A DNA stretch of 32,306 bases from Lachnospiraceae bacterium (GCA_017396145.1 JAFQMS010000034.1:1-32306), one strand, 5' to 3'; shown: positions 8,154 to 18,600, numbered from the stretch's first letter. The notes: generated by a model from the sequence alone, not told the origin. Numbers and translations are program-made.

Positions 8154-8191
8154 GAAAGGATGATGTGTATACGTCATCCTTTCTCTTGTCT
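8154..8191 (+). terminator. Terminator of the feo operon
   Basis: A 10-bp perfect stem (8154-8163 with 8174-8183) has a 10-base loop, and a pyrimidine-rich tail follows. It lies 15 bases after the stop of the Cys-rich protein and separates feo from the next promoter. Confidence 0.75.
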
Positions 8192-8266
8192 TAAGAACAA
8201 CCACTCACCGTTTTGATGATGGTAAACTTTAAGGCGGAAGGTGTGTATAAGTTTATCTAATTAAAA

Positions 8267-8295
8267 TTGACCAAAAGAAAAGATAATGATAAAAT
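8267..8295 (+). promoter_or_regulatory. Promoter for the CDF transporter gene
   Basis: TTGACC (8267-8272) and TAAAAT (8290-8295), 17-base spacer, 37 bases before the CDF start codon. No iron-box-like repeat is visible here, so this gene is probably not under the same control as feo. Confidence 0.75.
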
Positions 8296-8331
8296 GGTGT
8301 TTATGTTACTAAAATCAATAAGGAATAAACT

Positions 8332-9489
8332 ATGATAACATTACTAAGTAAGGTTTTTATTAAAACGGAAGATGAAAAACGAAAGAGAAAACTATATGGC
8401 ACTTTATGCAGTATAGTAGGAATTGTTTTGAATGTTTTATTGTTTGCAGGGAAAATGGTTGCAGGATTTATTACAGGTTCCGTGGCTATTACTGCCGATG
8501 CATTTAATAACTTATCAGATGCAGGTTCTTCATTCATAACCTTGATTGGCTTTGTATTTGCAGGAAAAAAAGCAGATACGGATCATCCTTTTGGACATGG
8601 TAGGTTTGAATATCTTTCGGGTCTATTTGTATCCATGATTATTCTGATGATGGGATTTGAATTGCTGAAAAGTTCAATTAATAAGATTATTAGGCCTGTT
8701 AACGTGTCTCAAAACTTGGTTACAATAATTATTCTTATTGTTTGTGTTGGAATAAAACTATATATGGCATATTATAATAAAAAGATAGGAAAGAGAATAT
8801 CCTCAAAAGCTATGATGGCTACAGGAACGGATTCCTTATCTGATGCCGTGGCAACAACTGTAGTTTTATTATCTATGCTATTTATGGAGTTAACAGGAAT
8901 AAATATTGATGGTTACTGTGGTGTATTTGTTGCCGGTTTTATTCTTTATGCAGGAATCAATGCTGCAAAAGATACAATAGATCCACTACTTGGTGTGGCT
9001 CCAGATAAGGAATTTGTAAAACAGGTAGAGGAAATAGTTATGAGTTACGACATGGTAGGTGGAATACATGATATGGTAGTTCATGATTATGGTCCAGGAA
9101 GAAGAATGGTTTCATTACATGCAGAGGTACCAGGGAACAAAAACATATATGAGATTCATGATACAATTGATATTATCGAAGAAAGAATAAGAGAAAGTCT
9201 TGATTGCGAGGCGGTCATACATATGGATCCTGTTGATACAGATAATGAAGAGATTAAGCGAATGAAAAAGATTGTATCTAATAGCGTGAAAGAAATTGAC
9301 GAAAGATTGTCCATACATGACTTTAGGATGGTTAGTGGACCTACACATACCAATCTTATATTTGATGTTGTAGTGCCATTTGAGATTAAACTAACAAAGA
9401 ATGAAGTTAAAGAAAAAGTTGAAGAGATTGTATCTAGTTTTGAAGGTAACTATTTTGCAGTAATAAAAGTTGAACAAAGCTATGTTTAA
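8332..9489 (+). CDS. Cation diffusion facilitator, probably Mn(II) efflux (MntE-like)
   Basis: 385 residues. Six transmembrane helices (about 25-205) carry the two metal-site motifs of the CDF family: helix 2 NxxxD (N59, D63) and helix 5 DxxxD (D167, D171). In family classification, N-D in helix 2 marks manganese CDFs, while zinc transporters have H-D. The DHPFGHGRFE loop is present. The C-terminal cytosolic part is long, with a ferredoxin-like metal-sensing domain (about 210-300) and a further 85 residues resembling a second, degenerate copy. Likely a proton-coupled Mn(II) exporter in the cytoplasmic membrane. AGGA precedes the ATG by seven bases. It follows the feo operon but has its own promoter. 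Confidence 0.9.
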   Translation: MITLLSKVFIKTEDEKRKRKLYGTLCSIVGIVLNVLLFAGKMVAGFITGSVAITADAFNNLSDAGSSFITLIGFVFAGKKADTDHPFGHGRFEYLSGLFVSMIILMMGFELLKSSINKIIRPVNVSQNLVTIIILIVCVGIKLYMAYYNKKIGKRISSKAMMATGTDSLSDAVATTVVLLSMLFMELTGINIDGYCGVFVAGFILYAGINAAKDTIDPLLGVAPDKEFVKQVEEIVMSYDMVGGIHDMVVHDYGPGRRMVSLHAEVPGNKNIYEIHDTIDIIEERIRESLDCEAVIHMDPVDTDNEEIKRMKKIVSNSVKEIDERLSIHDFRMVSGPTHTNLIFDVVVPFEIKLTKNEVKEKVEEIVSSFEGNYFAVIKVEQSYV

Positions 9490-9491
9490 TG

Positions 9492-9521
9492 TTGTACATA
9501 TAGAGATTTTTGTGATATACT
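9492..9521 (+). promoter_or_regulatory. Possible promoter of the cysteine synthase-like gene
   Basis: TTGTAC (9492-9497) and TATACT (9516-9521), 18-base spacer, directly after the CDF stop. No terminator was seen between the two genes, so read-through from the CDF promoter is also possible. Confidence 0.5.
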
Positions 9522-9557
9522 ATCAAAGCCTAAGAAGTGAAAGGAGTCATTTTTAAA

Positions 9558-10487
9558 ATGATATGTAATAATGTATTAGAAGCTATGGGTAACACACCAC
9601 TTATTCGTCTTAATAATATTACAGACGAGAATAGCGCGGAGATTTTAGTTAAATTTGAAGGTGTTAATATAGGAGGTTCAATTAAGACAAGAACTGCCTA
9701 TAATATGATATTAGATGCAGAGAAAAAAGGACTTATTAATAAAAATACAATCATTGTTGAACCAACAAGTGGTAATCAAGGTATTGGTCTTTCGTTAGTA
9801 GGAGCAGTAAGAGGTTACAAAACTATAATTATAATGCCCGATTCAGTAAGTGCTGAAAGACGTAAATTGGTTACGCATTATGGAGCAGAAGTTATACTTG
9901 TTCATGATGATGGAGATATAGGTAAATGTATTCAAGAGTGTATAGATTTGGCTCTTAAGATGAAAGCAGATGATAGTAATGTTTTTGTACCACAACAGTT
10001 CGAAAACCCTGCTAATGTAGCTGTGCATGAAATAACAACAGGTAAGGAGATTTTAGAACAGGCTGATAAGCCAATTCACGGTTTTTGCTCAGGAATTGGA
10101 ACTGGTGGAACAATTACAGGCGTTGGAGGAGTGTTAAAAGAAGCCAATCCTGATATGGAAATTTGGGCTGTAGAGCCTGAGGATGCAGCCATACTTTCAG
10201 GTGGAAGTATTGGAAGTCATATTCAAATGGGAATAGGAGATGGACTTATTCCACCAATTCTTAATCAGGAAATATATACGGATATTGCTATTGTTTCGGA
10301 TGAAGAAGCGCTTAATACAACAAGAATGTTGGCATGTAAGGAAGGTCTTATGTGCGGAATCTCTAGTGGTACTAATGTTGCTGCGGCTATTAGACTTGCT
10401 AAGAAGTTGGGTAAGGGTAAGACTGTTGTTACAGTACTTCCTGATACAGCAGAAAGATATTTTTCAACTGAATTGTTTTTGGTATAG
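9558..10487 (+). CDS. cysK: PLP-dependent cysteine synthase family protein
   Basis: 309 residues, fold type II PLP enzyme of the O-acetylserine sulfhydrylase group. GNTPLIRL starts at 11, the PLP lysine is K43 in GGSIKTR, the substrate-binding loop is TSGNQG (70-75), and the phosphate-binding GTGGT and C-terminal GISSG loops are present. The expected reaction is O-acetylserine plus sulfide to cysteine. Two family positions differ from typical CysK: TSGNQG for TSGNTG, and KTR where many members have KDR. A relative with another nucleophile or substrate is therefore possible. The start is taken as the ATG at 9558, eleven bases after GGAG; a GTG at 9537 is upstream of that site. Symbol given as the closest family name. 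Confidence 0.8.
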   Translation: MICNNVLEAMGNTPLIRLNNITDENSAEILVKFEGVNIGGSIKTRTAYNMILDAEKKGLINKNTIIVEPTSGNQGIGLSLVGAVRGYKTIIIMPDSVSAERRKLVTHYGAEVILVHDDGDIGKCIQECIDLALKMKADDSNVFVPQQFENPANVAVHEITTGKEILEQADKPIHGFCSGIGTGGTITGVGGVLKEANPDMEIWAVEPEDAAILSGGSIGSHIQMGIGDGLIPPILNQEIYTDIAIVSDEEALNTTRMLACKEGLMCGISSGTNVAAAIRLAKKLGKGKTVVTVLPDTAERYFSTELFLV

Positions 10488-10569
10488 ATAAGTCAAATGC
10501 TTTTTGTTCTTGTATATTGATGGTAAAGTACTAGTAGAATTTTTAATGATGATTATTGGAGAAAGTAAA

Positions 10570-11052
10570 ATGGCTATAGATAAAGTAAAAGCATTTTTTA
10601 AAGAATATGGAATGGAAGAGAGAATTAGAGAATTTGATGTATCAAGTGCTACTGTTGAATTAGCAGCTAAAGCACTTGGTTGCGAAAATGAAAGAATAGC
10701 AAAAACTCTATCCTTTACCTTTGATGATGAAGTTATTCTTATTGTTGCTGCAGGAGATGTTAAGGTTGATAACAGAAAATTTAAGGATACTTTTGGTAAA
10801 AAGGCAAAAATGGTGGCTTTTGAAGATGCAGAAAAGTTAATTGGTCATGCTGTTGGAGGCGTGTGTCCATTTGCTGTAAATGAAGGAGTTAAGGTATACC
10901 TTGATGAGTCGTTAAAGAGATTTGAGACAGTATTTCCTGCCTGTGGAAGCAGTAACAGTGCCATAGAATTAACTATTGAAGAACTCGAAAAGTATTCCGG
11001 TTACATATCATGGATTGATGTAGCAAAGGACAATATAACAGAGGCTAAGTAG
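10570..11052 (+). CDS. YbaK/ProX-type aminoacyl-tRNA deacylase
   Basis: 160 residues, the full length of the YbaK/EbsC family. The conserved lysine lies in IAKTLSF, followed by IVAAGDVKVDNRKF and the GHAVGGVCPF loop typical of the editing site. Such proteins hydrolyse misacylated tRNAs (for example Cys-tRNA-Pro or Ala-tRNA-Pro) in trans. The exact substrate cannot be read from sequence. The ATG at 10570 follows GGAG by eight bases; a longer frame from 10504 lacks a ribosome-binding site. It follows the cysteine synthase-like gene on the same strand with an 82-base gap. Confidence 0.9.
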   Translation: MAIDKVKAFFKEYGMEERIREFDVSSATVELAAKALGCENERIAKTLSFTFDDEVILIVAAGDVKVDNRKFKDTFGKKAKMVAFEDAEKLIGHAVGGVCPFAVNEGVKVYLDESLKRFETVFPACGSSNSAIELTIEELEKYSGYISWIDVAKDNITEAK

Positions 11053-11111
11053 TGTTTAAAGAGTAGTGTTATATTTGATAGATGATTTTTATATGAAAAT
11101 GGAGAGAGATT

Positions 11112-12980
11112 ATGAACATAATTTCCGTTGATAATATAATAAAGGCATATTCAGAAATCCCATTATTTAATGGGACTTCTTTATTTGTGCAAAAAGGTGA
11201 GAAGGTAGGCGTTATTGGTATTAATGGATGCGGTAAGTCTACGCTATTAAAGATTATTGCAGGCATTGAAGAACCGGATGAAGGTCAGGTGACAATTGCC
11301 AATAACATGGTAATAAGTTATTTACCACAAAACCCTGAGTTTGAAGATGGGGATAATATTATTGAAAGCATTATCAAACTTGGAAAGGCCAATATGAATG
11401 AATGGGAAGTAGAAACTATTGGTAAATCAATGCTTATGCAACTAGGAATAGTAGATTTTGAACAGATGACTAACACTTTGTCCGGAGGGCAGAAAAAGAA
11501 AGTTGCCCTTGTTGCAGCCCTTGTGTCCAATGCAGATATAATTATCCTAGATGAGCCAACGAACCATCTAGATAGTGATATGTCTGACTGGCTAGAGGAA
11601 CAGTTAAAGGCTAGTAAAGCTACAATTATTATGGTTACACATGACAGATATTTTCTTGATAGTGTTACAGATAGAATTGTAGAAGTTGATAAAGGACAGA
11701 TATACAGTTATAGTACTAACTATTCAGGGTTTCTTGAGTTAAAGGCTCAGAGAGAAGATATGGAAATTGCATCCCAACGAAAGAGAAAGTCTATACTTAG
11801 AACTGAGTTAAAATGGATTATGAGAGGGGCGCTTGCCCGTTCTACCAAACAAAAAGCAAGAATAGACAGATACTATGAGATGAAAAGCATAGAAGATTTT
11901 AAAATTGATGAAAAGGTGGAGATTAGTTCCCTAAGTTCAAGACTTGGAAAGACTACTATTGAACTTAATGAGGTCTGTAAAAGTTATGGAAACAAACAAC
12001 TTATTAAAGATTTTTCATACATTTTCTTAAAAGATGACAGAATCGGATTTATTGGTAAAAATGGTTGTGGTAAAACTACATTAATGAAGATGATTGCGGG
12101 TTTAATTCAACCGGATAGTGGAAATATAACCATAGGTCAAACAGTTAAGATAGGCTATTACACTCAGGAAATTAATACTTCAAATAAAAGCATTAATGGG
12201 AAATATGATATAACATATATGAATCCGGACAAGAAGATAATAGAGTATATTACCGATACAGCCCAGTATGTTAAGACTAAAGATGGAACGGTGTCAGCAA
12301 GTGCAATGTTAGAAAGATTTTTATTTCCACCATCATTGCAGTATAGTTATATTGGAAAACTTTCAGGAGGACAAAAGAGAAGGCTTAATCTTTTAAGAGT
12401 TCTTATGGAAGCACCTAATGTGCTTATATTTGATGAACCTACTAATGATTTGGATATTACCACTTTAGCAATATTAGAAGATTATCTTGATAGTTTTGAG
12501 GGCATTGTTATAACAGTATCTCATGACAGGTATTTCTTAGATAGGGTAGTAAGAAGAATATTTGCCTTTGAAGAGGATGGAATTCATCAGTATGAAGGTG
12601 GATATACGGATTACAGTATAAAGAAAATTATAGAAGAGAATAAGAAAATGGTAGAAAGTGATTCTACCAGAGTAGTAAAAAGTAAAACAGATGACAGTGT
12701 GGGAAATTCTAAAACTGGGAAGGATGGAAGGACTAAGAGACTTAAGTTTTCTTACAATGAGCAAAGGGAGTATGAGACTATTGCAGATGAAATAGCAGTT
12801 CTTGAAGATAAAGTAAATAAGTTAGATGAAGAGTACATTAAGTATTCTAAGGATTTTGTTAAACTAAACGAGATTATGAAAGAAAAAGAAGTAATCTTGG
12901 CAAAACTCGATGAAAAAATGGACAGATGGATGTATTTAGAAGATTTAGCGCAGAGAATAGAAAGAGAAAAGAATGACTAG
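11112..12980 (+). CDS. uup: ABC-F family ATPase, Uup type
   Basis: 622 residues with two ABC ATPase domains in tandem and no transmembrane segments. The first Walker A is GINGCGKST (36-44), the second GKNGCGKTT (315-323). Both have LSGGQKxx signatures and Walker B DEPTNHLD and DEPTNDLD. The interdomain linker is rich in Lys/Arg (KRKSILRTELKW, STKQKARI), as expected for ribosome-binding ABC-F proteins. After a low-complexity Ser/Lys stretch, the C-terminus (about 550-622) is a coiled coil like the Uup C-terminal domain. Proteins of this class act on ribosomes, or in Uup's case also on DNA junctions. No feature marks it as an antibiotic-resistance type. Confidence 0.9.
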   Translation: MNIISVDNIIKAYSEIPLFNGTSLFVQKGEKVGVIGINGCGKSTLLKIIAGIEEPDEGQVTIANNMVISYLPQNPEFEDGDNIIESIIKLGKANMNEWEVETIGKSMLMQLGIVDFEQMTNTLSGGQKKKVALVAALVSNADIIILDEPTNHLDSDMSDWLEEQLKASKATIIMVTHDRYFLDSVTDRIVEVDKGQIYSYSTNYSGFLELKAQREDMEIASQRKRKSILRTELKWIMRGALARSTKQKARIDRYYEMKSIEDFKIDEKVEISSLSSRLGKTTIELNEVCKSYGNKQLIKDFSYIFLKDDRIGFIGKNGCGKTTLMKMIAGLIQPDSGNITIGQTVKIGYYTQEINTSNKSINGKYDITYMNPDKKIIEYITDTAQYVKTKDGTVSASAMLERFLFPPSLQYSYIGKLSGGQKRRLNLLRVLMEAPNVLIFDEPTNDLDITTLAILEDYLDSFEGIVITVSHDRYFLDRVVRRIFAFEEDGIHQYEGGYTDYSIKKIIEENKKMVESDSTRVVKSKTDDSVGNSKTGKDGRTKRLKFSYNEQREYETIADEIAVLEDKVNKLDEEYIKYSKDFVKLNEIMKEKEVILAKLDEKMDRWMYLEDLAQRIEREKND

Positions 12981-13013
12981 AATAACTGAATAAAACACAC
13001 CATTCAAGCTAAT

Positions 13014-13036
13014 TATATAATAAAAGTTATTATATA
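13014..13036 (+). promoter_or_regulatory. AT-only hairpin immediately before the enolase ribosome-binding site
   Basis: A perfect 10-bp inverted repeat (13014-13023 with 13027-13036) with a 3-base loop ends one base before the GGAGG of enolase. In RNA it would be a stable-for-its-composition 5' hairpin abutting the Shine-Dalgarno. It might affect mRNA stability or translation. Confidence 0.4.
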
Positions 13037-13047
13037 TGGAGGTATGT

Positions 13048-14421
13048 ATGAAGATTAGCAGAGTAAAAGGGTTAGAGGTATTAGATTCAAGGGGTAATCC
13101 TACGGTTGAAGCTGTGGTTACACTTGAAGATGGAAGTTGTGGCAGGGCTATTGTACCAAGTGGTGCATCTACAGGTAAATTTGAGGCATTAGAACTTAGA
13201 GATAACAATAAGTTAAGATACAATGGTAAAGGGGTAATAGGGGCAGTTAATAATGTCAATACAATTATTAATGAACTATTATCAGGATATGAGTTTCAGT
13301 CAATAGAAACTGTGGATGAAGCAATGATATTTGCCGATAAGACAAAAGATAAGTCAAAACTTGGAGCAAATGCAATTTTATCTGTTTCACTGGCATGTGC
13401 CAAAGCAGCGTCCGATTCAAAAAGAATACCACTGTATGAGTATTTAGGCAGTAGTACAAGTAATCATCTTCCAGTGCCAATGATGAATATATTAAATGGT
13501 GGTGTACATGCTAAAAATACTGTGGATTTTCAAGAATTTATGATAATGCCGGTGGGAGCAACCAGTTTTAAAGAAGGACTACGAATGGGTACAGAGGTTT
13601 ATCATGCGCTTAAAACTATTCTTGAAGAAAATGATAAATCCTCAGCAGTAGGGGATGAAGGAGGATTCGCTCCGGATTTAGCGGATGCTTATGAAGTATT
13701 TGATTATCTGACTATGGCTGTAGACAGGGCAGGATATGAGTGTGGTAAAGATATTGTTTTTGCCATGGATGCCGCAGCATCCGAATTATATGATGCTAAC
13801 AGTGGAATGTATTACTTCCCGGGTGAGACCAAGATTTTACTAGAGGATATAAAAAGGTGTGAGGAGCGTAGTGAAGGTAATGTAACAGTTAGTTCTCCGG
13901 ATACCAATAAAACAAGTGTTATACGAACCACTGAGGAGATGATATCTCTTTATGAAAACTTGTGTGATAAATATCCTATCTATTCTATAGAAGATGGTTT
14001 GAATGAAGAAGATTGGGAAGGATGGAAGGAACTGACCAATAGGCTGGGGAATAGAGTTCAGTTAGTTGGTGACGACTTATTTGTAACAAATACAGAAAGG
14101 CTTAAGAAAGGAATTGATGAAAAATGTGCCAATTCTATTTTAATAAAGTTAAATCAGATTGGTACACTTTCAGAAACAATACAAGCCATTAAAATGGCAC
14201 ATATGGCAGGATATACAGCAGTTGTATCTCATAGGTCGGGAGAGACAGAAGATACTACTATTGCTGATTTGGCAGTTGCGCTGGGATGTGGACAAATAAA
14301 GACCGGTGCTCCTTGTAGGGGTGAGAGAGTTGCAAAATATAATAGATTACTTAGGATAGAAGATTATTTGGGTGAAGATGGTATATATTCCGGAATAAAA
14401 TGTTTTCATCAAAGTAGATAG
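13048..14421 (+). CDS. eno: Enolase (phosphopyruvate hydratase)
   Basis: 457 residues. It catalyses 2-phosphoglycerate to phosphoenolpyruvate in glycolysis. Catalytic E204 lies in GDEGGF, K367 in ILIKLNQIG and H395 in [10 protein letters not shown]; metal-binding segments FAMDAA, SIEDGL and GDDLFVTN are present. It is about 25 residues longer than usual because of an insertion at about 258-288 (an acidic/basic helix plus a Ser/Thr-rich stretch), between the strand after the first metal aspartate and the RTTEEM helix. The ATG at 13048 is chosen because GGAGG (13038-13042) lies five bases upstream; an upstream in-frame ATG at 13036 overlaps that site. A strong terminator follows within five bases of the stop. 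Confidence 0.95.
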   Translation: MKISRVKGLEVLDSRGNPTVEAVVTLEDGSCGRAIVPSGASTGKFEALELRDNNKLRYNGKGVIGAVNNVNTIINELLSGYEFQSIETVDEAMIFADKTKDKSKLGANAILSVSLACAKAASDSKRIPLYEYLGSSTSNHLPVPMMNILNGGVHAKNTVDFQEFMIMPVGATSFKEGLRMGTEVYHALKTILEENDKSSAVGDEGGFAPDLADAYEVFDYLTMAVDRAGYECGKDIVFAMDAAASELYDANSGMYYFPGETKILLEDIKRCEERSEGNVTVSSPDTNKTSVIRTTEEMISLYENLCDKYPIYSIEDGLNEEDWEGWKELTNRLGNRVQLVGDDLFVTNTERLKKGIDEKCANSILIKLNQIGTLSETIQAIKMAHMAGYTAVVSHRSGETEDTTIADLAVALGCGQIKTGAPCRGERVAKYNRLLRIEDYLGEDGIYSGIKCFHQSR

Positions 14422-14425
14422 AATC

Positions 14426-14469
14426 AAGACTAACAGATACAATTACAATGTATTTGTTAGTCTTTTTAT
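14426..14469 (+). terminator. Rho-independent terminator of enolase
   Basis: A 16-bp stem (14426-14441 with 14449-14464, one G-U pair) with a 7-base loop is followed by a T-rich tail. It starts five bases after the enolase stop codon. Confidence 0.93.
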
Positions 14470-14556
14470 TACGTAATCAGGAATATAATTAAATAATTAT
14501 GAATAATTTATTTTTTGTTTCATAAAATAGGTATTGGTGAGTAATTTATTGTATTA

Positions 14557-14576
14557 CAGATATGGAATAATATCTG
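14557..14576. promoter_or_regulatory. Inverted repeat upstream of degV (possible operator)
   Basis: CAGATAT-N6-ATATCTG is a perfect 7-bp inverted repeat about 37 bases before the DegV start. It overlaps an AT-rich TAATAT that could be a -10 element. It may be a regulator site; no known consensus was recognised. Confidence 0.35.
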
Positions 14577-14613
14577 GTATGTAGTTGGATAGAAAAATAA
14601 GGGAGAGTGGGTT

Positions 14614-15444
14614 ATGATAAGAAGAATAGTAGTTGATTCATCATCCAATATAAAAAGTATAAGATATAAAGAGTTAAAAATAGTTCCACTTAAGATAATA
14701 ACAGATAAAAAGGAGTATATAGATGAATTAGGATTAGATGTGGAAAAAATGATAAATGAACTGGCTCAATATAATGGAAAAACAACAACCTCCTGTCCTA
14801 GTGCCGGTGATTGGCTAGAAGCATTTGCAGGAGCAGATGAGATATTTGTTATAACTATTACAAGTGCTTTATCAGGAAGTTATAATGCAGCAATGATTGC
14901 AAAGGACGAATATATGTCTCTTAATGAGAATGCTAAAGTATATGTGCTTGATTCATTATCTACAGGACCACAGATGAGGTTGGTTGCAGAAATGATACAG
15001 GATATGATATGTAATAATTCAAGTTTTGATGAAATAGTGACCAAAGTAGAAGAATATAATAAAAAGATAAAACTCATTTTTTCCTTGGAATCATTACATA
15101 ATCTTGCGTGTAATGGTAGAATTGGTTTTACTTTAGCAACTTTGGCGGGAGTATTAGGAATAAGAACAATAGGAAAAGCAAGTGATAGTGGAACTCTTCA
15201 ACCTATTACAAAAGCACATGGTAAAAGGAAGACTATAATCACCATATATAATGAGATGATAAAACTTGGATTTAAAGGGGGCAAGGTAAGAATAGCCCAT
15301 TGTTTAAATGAATTCGATGCAAGTGAATTAATAAATAGAATACGAAAAGAATACCCCATGGCAGACATTGTACTGGAAAAGTGTATGGGTCTTTGCAGTT
15401 TTTATGCAGAGAAGGGTGGAATGATAATTGGATTTGAAGTCTAG
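14614..15444 (+). CDS. DegV family fatty-acid-binding protein
   Basis: 276 residues, the usual DegV length. Seen: N-terminal VDSSSN, the TSCPSAGDW segment, the ITSALSGSYNAA loop, which matches the fatty-acid carboxylate-binding motif of FakB/DegV proteins, and a C-terminal GLCSFYAEKGGMIIGF tail. Such proteins bind fatty acids and, with the FakA kinase, present them for phosphorylation; no fakA is in the window. The start follows a GGGAGAG ribosome-binding site. It is a single-gene unit bounded by terminators. Confidence 0.9.
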   Translation: MIRRIVVDSSSNIKSIRYKELKIVPLKIITDKKEYIDELGLDVEKMINELAQYNGKTTTSCPSAGDWLEAFAGADEIFVITITSALSGSYNAAMIAKDEYMSLNENAKVYVLDSLSTGPQMRLVAEMIQDMICNNSSFDEIVTKVEEYNKKIKLIFSLESLHNLACNGRIGFTLATLAGVLGIRTIGKASDSGTLQPITKAHGKRKTIITIYNEMIKLGFKGGKVRIAHCLNEFDASELINRIRKEYPMADIVLEKCMGLCSFYAEKGGMIIGFEV

Positions 15445-15512
15445 AAATATGTATAAATATAATCAATTTATTATAAAAATATAGAGAAATAATTTGAAAT
15501 ATGTGGTAGAAT

Positions 15513-15551
15513 AGTCTTGATATTGTTTTTTGTAGATATCGAGACTTTTTT
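15513..15551 (+). terminator. Rho-independent terminator after degV
   Basis: An 11-bp stem (15513-15523 with 15536-15546, one G-U) is followed by six T. It lies 69 bases after degV and 66 before the giant gene. It could also be a leader attenuator for the giant gene if a promoter lies upstream. A second, tiny GCGG/CCGC hairpin sits just before that gene's ribosome-binding site. Confidence 0.8.
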
Positions 15552-15617
15552 ATATATATAAAAACTACTAAAAAAGATAATTTTGCGGGTTTTCCGCTTT
15601 AATTTGGGAGGGTACAC

Positions 15618-18600
15618 ATGGATAGAAATTTGATAGTTGAGTTGGAATTTAATAAAACAATTAATTATGCTATGTGGCAAAACTATGTGCCATTTGTAAG
15701 AAATATTGTATTCAAGAATAATGGAACAACACCTTTAAACAATGTGGTGTTAAAGATTAGTTTTGAACCAGAGATTGCAAGTACATACGAACATACAGTG
15801 GATGTTATTAATTCTAACACTCCTGTGAGTGTTTCGCCGGTGAGTATTATGCTTTCACCAAACTATCTGGCCGGATTAAATGAGCGTACACCTGCAGTTA
15901 TGCATATTGATGCATATATAGGCGAAGATAACATATATCATAAAGATGAACAGATAGATGTGTTATCATATGATCAGTGGACTGGCTACAGCATAATGCC
16001 AGAGATATTATGTTCATTTGTAACACCAAATTATCAGGGACTTTCTGCCATTTTATCCACTGCTGGCAATTATCTTGCAAAGTGGAGTGGTTCAAGTGAT
16101 TTCACAGGTTATCTTACTAATAATCCTAATAACGTAAGATTACAGATGGCTGCAATTTTTACTGCTCTTAAAGAGTGGGGAATATCCTATTCTTTGCATG
16201 CAGCTAATTTTGAAGAGGTTGGTCAGAAAATTAGAATGGCAGATATAGTTTTAGAACAGCGCAGGGGAAATTGTCTGGACTTTTCTGTAACATATGCATC
16301 GGCCTTAGAGTCTGTAGGTCTAAATCCAATAATAATTATTACTAAAGGACACGCTTTTGTAGGATGTTGGCTTGACAATTTAACTTTTCCTGAGTGTGTA
16401 GAATATGATGCAAGTGCAATTACTAAGAGAATAGCTCAAGGAATCAACGAAATAGAACTTTGTGAATGTACAATGTTTAGAGCAGGTGTAGATTCTACAT
16501 TTGATGATGCTGCTTATGCAGGAGCGGGCAAATTAGCGGGTAATGATGAATTTGTTATGGCTATTGATGTTAAAAGATGTAGAACAAGCAAGGTATATCC
16601 TTTACCACAAAGAACAATTAAGGATGGAACCTATGTAATAGAAGCGCCTAGGGACACCACATATTCAACAGCCGCTCCATCTACTAATATCAATCAGTTA
16701 GTAATAGGTGTTGACGAGAATTCAACTAAACTTACTAAAGAGCAGTTATGGGAGCGAAAACTTCTTGATTTAGGCCTTAGGAATCCATTAGTTAATTTTA
16801 GACCTAACAAATCATCAGTTCAACTTATGGCGGCAAACCTTCCTGTATTAGAAGATGAGATTGCTAAAGGACATGATTTCAAGATTATGCCAATTCCTCA
16901 GGATTTTGATGCAACATTAAAGGATAGTAAGATTTATGATATAGAGAATAACACAAACTATATTAATGATATTGCTAAAAGTGAATTTGAAAACAAAAGG
17001 ATTAGAACTTTTGTTTCTGAAAAAGAACTAAATAATTCTATGAAACATTTGCAAAGACAGGCAAAACTAAGTTTAGAAGAGAATGGTAGCAATACATTGT
17101 ACCTTGCGCTAGGTTTTCTAAGATGGTATGAAAGTGATATAAGTGAAAAACCAAGATATGCTCCATTGGTACTTATTCCTGTGGATATTGTTAAAAAGAT
17201 TGTATCTAACACGTATTCTATTAGAATTCGTGATGATGAAGCACAGATGAATATTACTTTATTGGAACTTTTGAAACAGGATTTTGGAATAAGTCTTTCG
17301 GGTCTTGACCCACTTCCTACAGATGATAGTGGAATAGATATTTTACTGGTGTTTAATACCATTAGAAAAGCAGTAATGGCTAAGAATCGTTGGGATGTTG
17401 AAGAACTTGCTTTTGTAGGTATTTTCTCATTTAGTCAGTTCATTATGTGGAATGATATTCGTAACCGTAAGGAAGAGATTGCTGCCAATAAAGTTGTTAA
17501 GAGTTTGATTTCCGGTAAGATGGAATGGGAATCTGAGTTTAATGAAATTGCAGGAGATAATTTTGATATAAGCATAAAACCTAGTGATGTGGCTATTCCA
17601 ACAAGTGTGGATTCATCTCAAATGGCGGCTATATCTGCTGCGGCTCAAGGTGAAAGTTTTGTACTTTTTGGACCACCGGGAACAGGTAAATCACAAACTA
17701 TTACCAATATGATTGCAAATGCTTTGTATCAGGGTAAATCAGTTTTATTTGTTGCAGAAAAGATGGCAGCCCTTACGGTTGTTCAAAAACGTCTTGAAAA
17801 GATTGGTCTTGGGCCATTTTGCCTTGAATTGCATTCTAACAAGGCGCAGAAGAGAGTTGTACTAGGCCAACTTGCTAAGACATTAGAGGTTGGAAGAATT
17901 AAAGAACCTGAAAGTTACAGTGAAACAGCTCAAAAACTATATGAGACAAGAAACAAACTTAATGATATTATGCTTGCGATTCATAAGAATGGAAGATGTG
18001 ATAAGTCGCTTTATCAGATGATTTCAGATTATGAAGCTAATGTAGATAATAAAGATAAGATTCTCTTTGATGTTGAATTTGTTAAAAACCTTTCAGCAGG
18101 AGATTATAATAAACTAATAGAGGAAAGTGAACATTTAATTACAACATACAAGTCTTGTGAACATGTGACAGATATATTTAAAGCCGTAAAACTTAAAGAG
18201 TACACAATGTCTTTAAGAGATGAGATAAATAAGGCTGGAACTGCATTTGCAGGTAATGTTACTATGTTTATCAATGAGATTGATGCATTGTATAACAAAC
18301 TTGGAATAGACGGATACGCAACTGCTAGAATTCTTGAAAGTCTTTTGCTATTATGTAAGATTTGCAATGAATATGAGTTTATTCTTGATAGTATTGTTAG
18401 TGATGGTGGTTTTACAACTAAGAAAGACCAATTAAATCTATTTATACAAAAAGGTTTAGAATACTCAAGAATTAAATCCGAAATTGAGTCAGTATTTGTG
18501 CCGGGAGTGGAATCAGTAAATCCTTTCGAACTTAAAGCAAAGTGGAATGAGGCCAAAGGAAAATGGTTCTTAATGAAGATGTTTGCAACTAAGGATGTTG

